Positions 63,261-64,000 of a stretch of 64,000 bases of DNA are shown here, piece by piece. Made by a program: the position numbers and the translations under genes. The first letter of the stretch is position 1. Each line of letters opens with the position of its first letter. Source of the DNA: Propionibacteriaceae bacterium (GTDB taxonomy: Bacteria; Actinomycetota; Actinomycetes; Propionibacteriales; Propionibacteriaceae); contig JAISAO010000096.1 in the NCBI GenBank assembly GCA_031266665.1, forward strand, positions 17,868 to 81,867. The letters run 5' to 3'. A model generated the notes under the pieces. It ran no database searches. It was not told the DNA's origin and saw only the letters and a program-made list of their open reading frames with translations.

Positions 63261-63496
63261 CCGAGTTCGATGGGTTCCGAGGCGTGAGCGCCGCGCAGGT
63301 CGTCCAGTTCCAGGCCTCCGGTCTCGGCGCCGATCTGTGCCAGGAGCGATCCGAGGCGGGGGCGGGGCTCGGATGGTGTCGCCTGGTTCAGAATCAGTCG
63401 GGCCTCCGCCTCCATGCTGCGGCCGGCCGCTCGCGCCTGTGCCTTCAGCGCCCGGTGGGTCGAATCCGGCAGGTTTCGGACGGTCAGTGTCGCCAT
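63257..63496 (-). CDS. vapB: Ribbon-helix-helix antitoxin (FitA type)
   Basis: The 79-residue product begins MATLTVRNLPDSTHRALKAQ, a FitA-like ribbon-helix-helix DNA-binding domain, and continues into a toxin-binding tail. I chose ATG 63496, which gives the family N-terminus; the longer frame adds only unrelated residues. It should repress its own promoter at the palindromic sites 63518-63544. Confidence 0.85.
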   Translation of the reverse strand: MATLTVRNLPDSTHRALKAQARAAGRSMEAEARLILNQATPSEPRPRLGSLLAQIGAETGGLELDDLRGAHASEPIELG

Positions 63497-63517
63497 TGTG
63501 GCCTCAGCTCTCCGTAG

Positions 63518-63544
63518 TGCTAGCAATAATTTGTAATGCTAGCA
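63518..63544 (-). promoter_or_regulatory. Double palindromic operator of the toxin-antitoxin operon
   Basis: Two perfect TGCTAGCA palindromes (63518-63525 and 63537-63544) are centred 19 bp apart, 22-48 bp upstream of the antitoxin ATG, with AT-rich sequence between them. This is the usual place and form of FitAB/VapBC autoregulatory operators. Confidence 0.65.
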
Positions 63545-63685
63545 TCAGTGGCCCCGGTCGGCCCGCCTCCGGGCGCTGTGACCACCCTCCGCCTCCAGAC
63601 TCATCGGCAGCCCCACTCCTGACCGAACCACGGGTCTCCCGCGCGTGTCGGCTGGCCGCGCGCGATGGGGCGGGCGGCGGCGGCT

Positions 63686-63713
63686 CTGGTGACTCGGGCC
63701 GTGGCCGGGAAGG
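63686..63713 (+). repeat. 28-bp exact copy of an internal ugd segment
   Basis: The 28 bases from 63686 are identical to 59724-59751 within ugd, in the same orientation, with weaker similarity on each side. It is probably a small remnant of another ugd copy. Confidence 0.6.
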
Positions 63714-63736
63714 GCGCGGGCGAGGCGGTGTTGGGG

Positions 63737-64000
63737 CTAGGCGTCGTCCTCGGCCATCAGTCGGAGGATGGTCTGGGGGTCGGCCTCGGGGTGGAGGCGC
63801 AGGATCTCGGCCAGACGGGTCTGGGCCGCGGCCCGGCCTTCCGCCTGGCCGCGTTTCAGGCCGCGTTCGAGGCCGCGTTCGAGGCCGCGTTTCTCGCTGG
63901 CGTTGAGCATGCCGTCGAGTTTGTCGCGTTGGCGTTCCTGCGCGGTGATCATGGCGCGCTCCTGTTCGGTCAGGTTGACGAGTCCGATTATACCGGCGGC
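63737..64000 (-). CDS. Partial Rpn-family (PD-(D/E)XK transposase-like nuclease) gene, 5' end outside the window
   Basis: The frame is open to the window edge and encodes the C-terminal 87 residues of the protein. The LTEQERAMITAQERQRDKL segment, followed by a helical ERGLERGLKRGQAEGR repeat and a short acidic end (LMAEDDA), is typical of Rpn/YhgA-like proteins, whose N-terminal nuclease domain would lie beyond 64000. A 12-bp DNA repeat encodes the RGLE units. Confidence 0.65.
   Translation of the reverse strand, partial: AAGIIGLVNLTEQERAMITAQERQRDKLDGMLNASEKRGLERGLERGLKRGQAEGRAAAQTRLAEILRLHPEADPQTILRLMAEDDA

Noticed and set aside
1..64000. tRNA, rRNA or riboswitch genes
   Set aside because: I saw no cloverleaf with a TTCRA loop and CCA-like end, no rRNA segments and no recognisable riboswitch core. 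A covariance-model scan would be needed to exclude small ones.

Overview
The window is GC-rich chromosomal DNA of an actinobacterium. The evidence is a mycothione reductase (mycothiol is made only by Actinobacteria), a fused SUMT/uroporphyrinogen-III synthase, the 33-residue ribosomal protein bS22, a lysine epsilon-aminotransferase, and a complete nuoA-N operon with actinobacterial gene order. The genus cannot be named from sequence alone. Conserved proteins often carry Ala/Pro/Gly/Glu-rich tails or inserts, and many gaps contain short degenerate tandem repeats or copies of a GTCATCCCGGA...TTGATCC palindromic repeat.

Layout. 0.1-2.3 kb: a small secreted Cys-rich protein, a divergent XRE regulator and an AAA/DUF4143 ATPase preceded by five 22-bp iterons. 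2.4-10.7 kb: housekeeping genes (mycothione reductase, histidine phosphatase, HemD fusion, bS22, ketopantoate reductase, a proteobacterial-looking ferrochelatase, Fpg). 10.8-11.9 kb: a patatin-like protein and a 166-bp MITE-like element. 12.0-22.4 kb: a tight eight-gene operon (Ig-like/helical protein, DUF4407 membrane protein, coiled-coil protein, ClpB-like AAA+ ATPase, NrdG-like radical SAM protein, atypical Ser/Thr kinase, zinc-ribbon/FHA protein, PP2C phosphatase). I do not recognise it as a described system and it is the main candidate for something new. 22.5-27.4 kb: an apparent foreign or rearranged segment with broken genes (truncated ORF at the operon end, vWA lipoprotein, GH10 xylanase, truncated oxidoreductase, LacI gene with an in-frame TAA). 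27.4-28.7 kb: an orphan sugar-binding lipoprotein. 29.1-45.7 kb: nuoABCDEFGHIJKLMN. 46-48 kb: small membrane protein and amidohydrolase.

48.3-52.7 kb: a two-gene cassette (RES-domain protein with an attached antitoxin-like segment, plus a PRTase-like protein) sits directly beyond the 3' end of an amino-acid ABC ATPase gene. A second copy of that gene's last 30 or so codons lies at the far end of the cassette. 52.6-55.3 kb: the amino-acid ABC transporter. 55.6-58.6 kb: lysine catabolism (lat and an ALDH7-like dehydrogenase). 58.8-60.2 kb: UDP-glucose dehydrogenase. 60.3-62.3 kb: a RloA/RloB-like ATPase-nuclease pair, again beyond the 3' end of a housekeeping gene (ugd), and again with a displaced copy of that gene's 3' end at the far side. 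62.8-64.0 kb: a FitAB/VapBC toxin-antitoxin pair with a palindromic operator, and the 3' part of an Rpn-family gene running off the window.

How the parts work together. The 12-22 kb operon pairs a protein kinase, an FHA phospho-reader and a PP2C phosphatase with an AAA+ unfoldase and a membrane anchor, which suggests a phosphorylation-switched membrane-associated remodelling machine with a radical-SAM step. The RES/PRTase and RloAB-like cassettes look like toxin or antiphage modules that entered by the same 3'-end-duplicating route. All functional links outside recognised families are inference.
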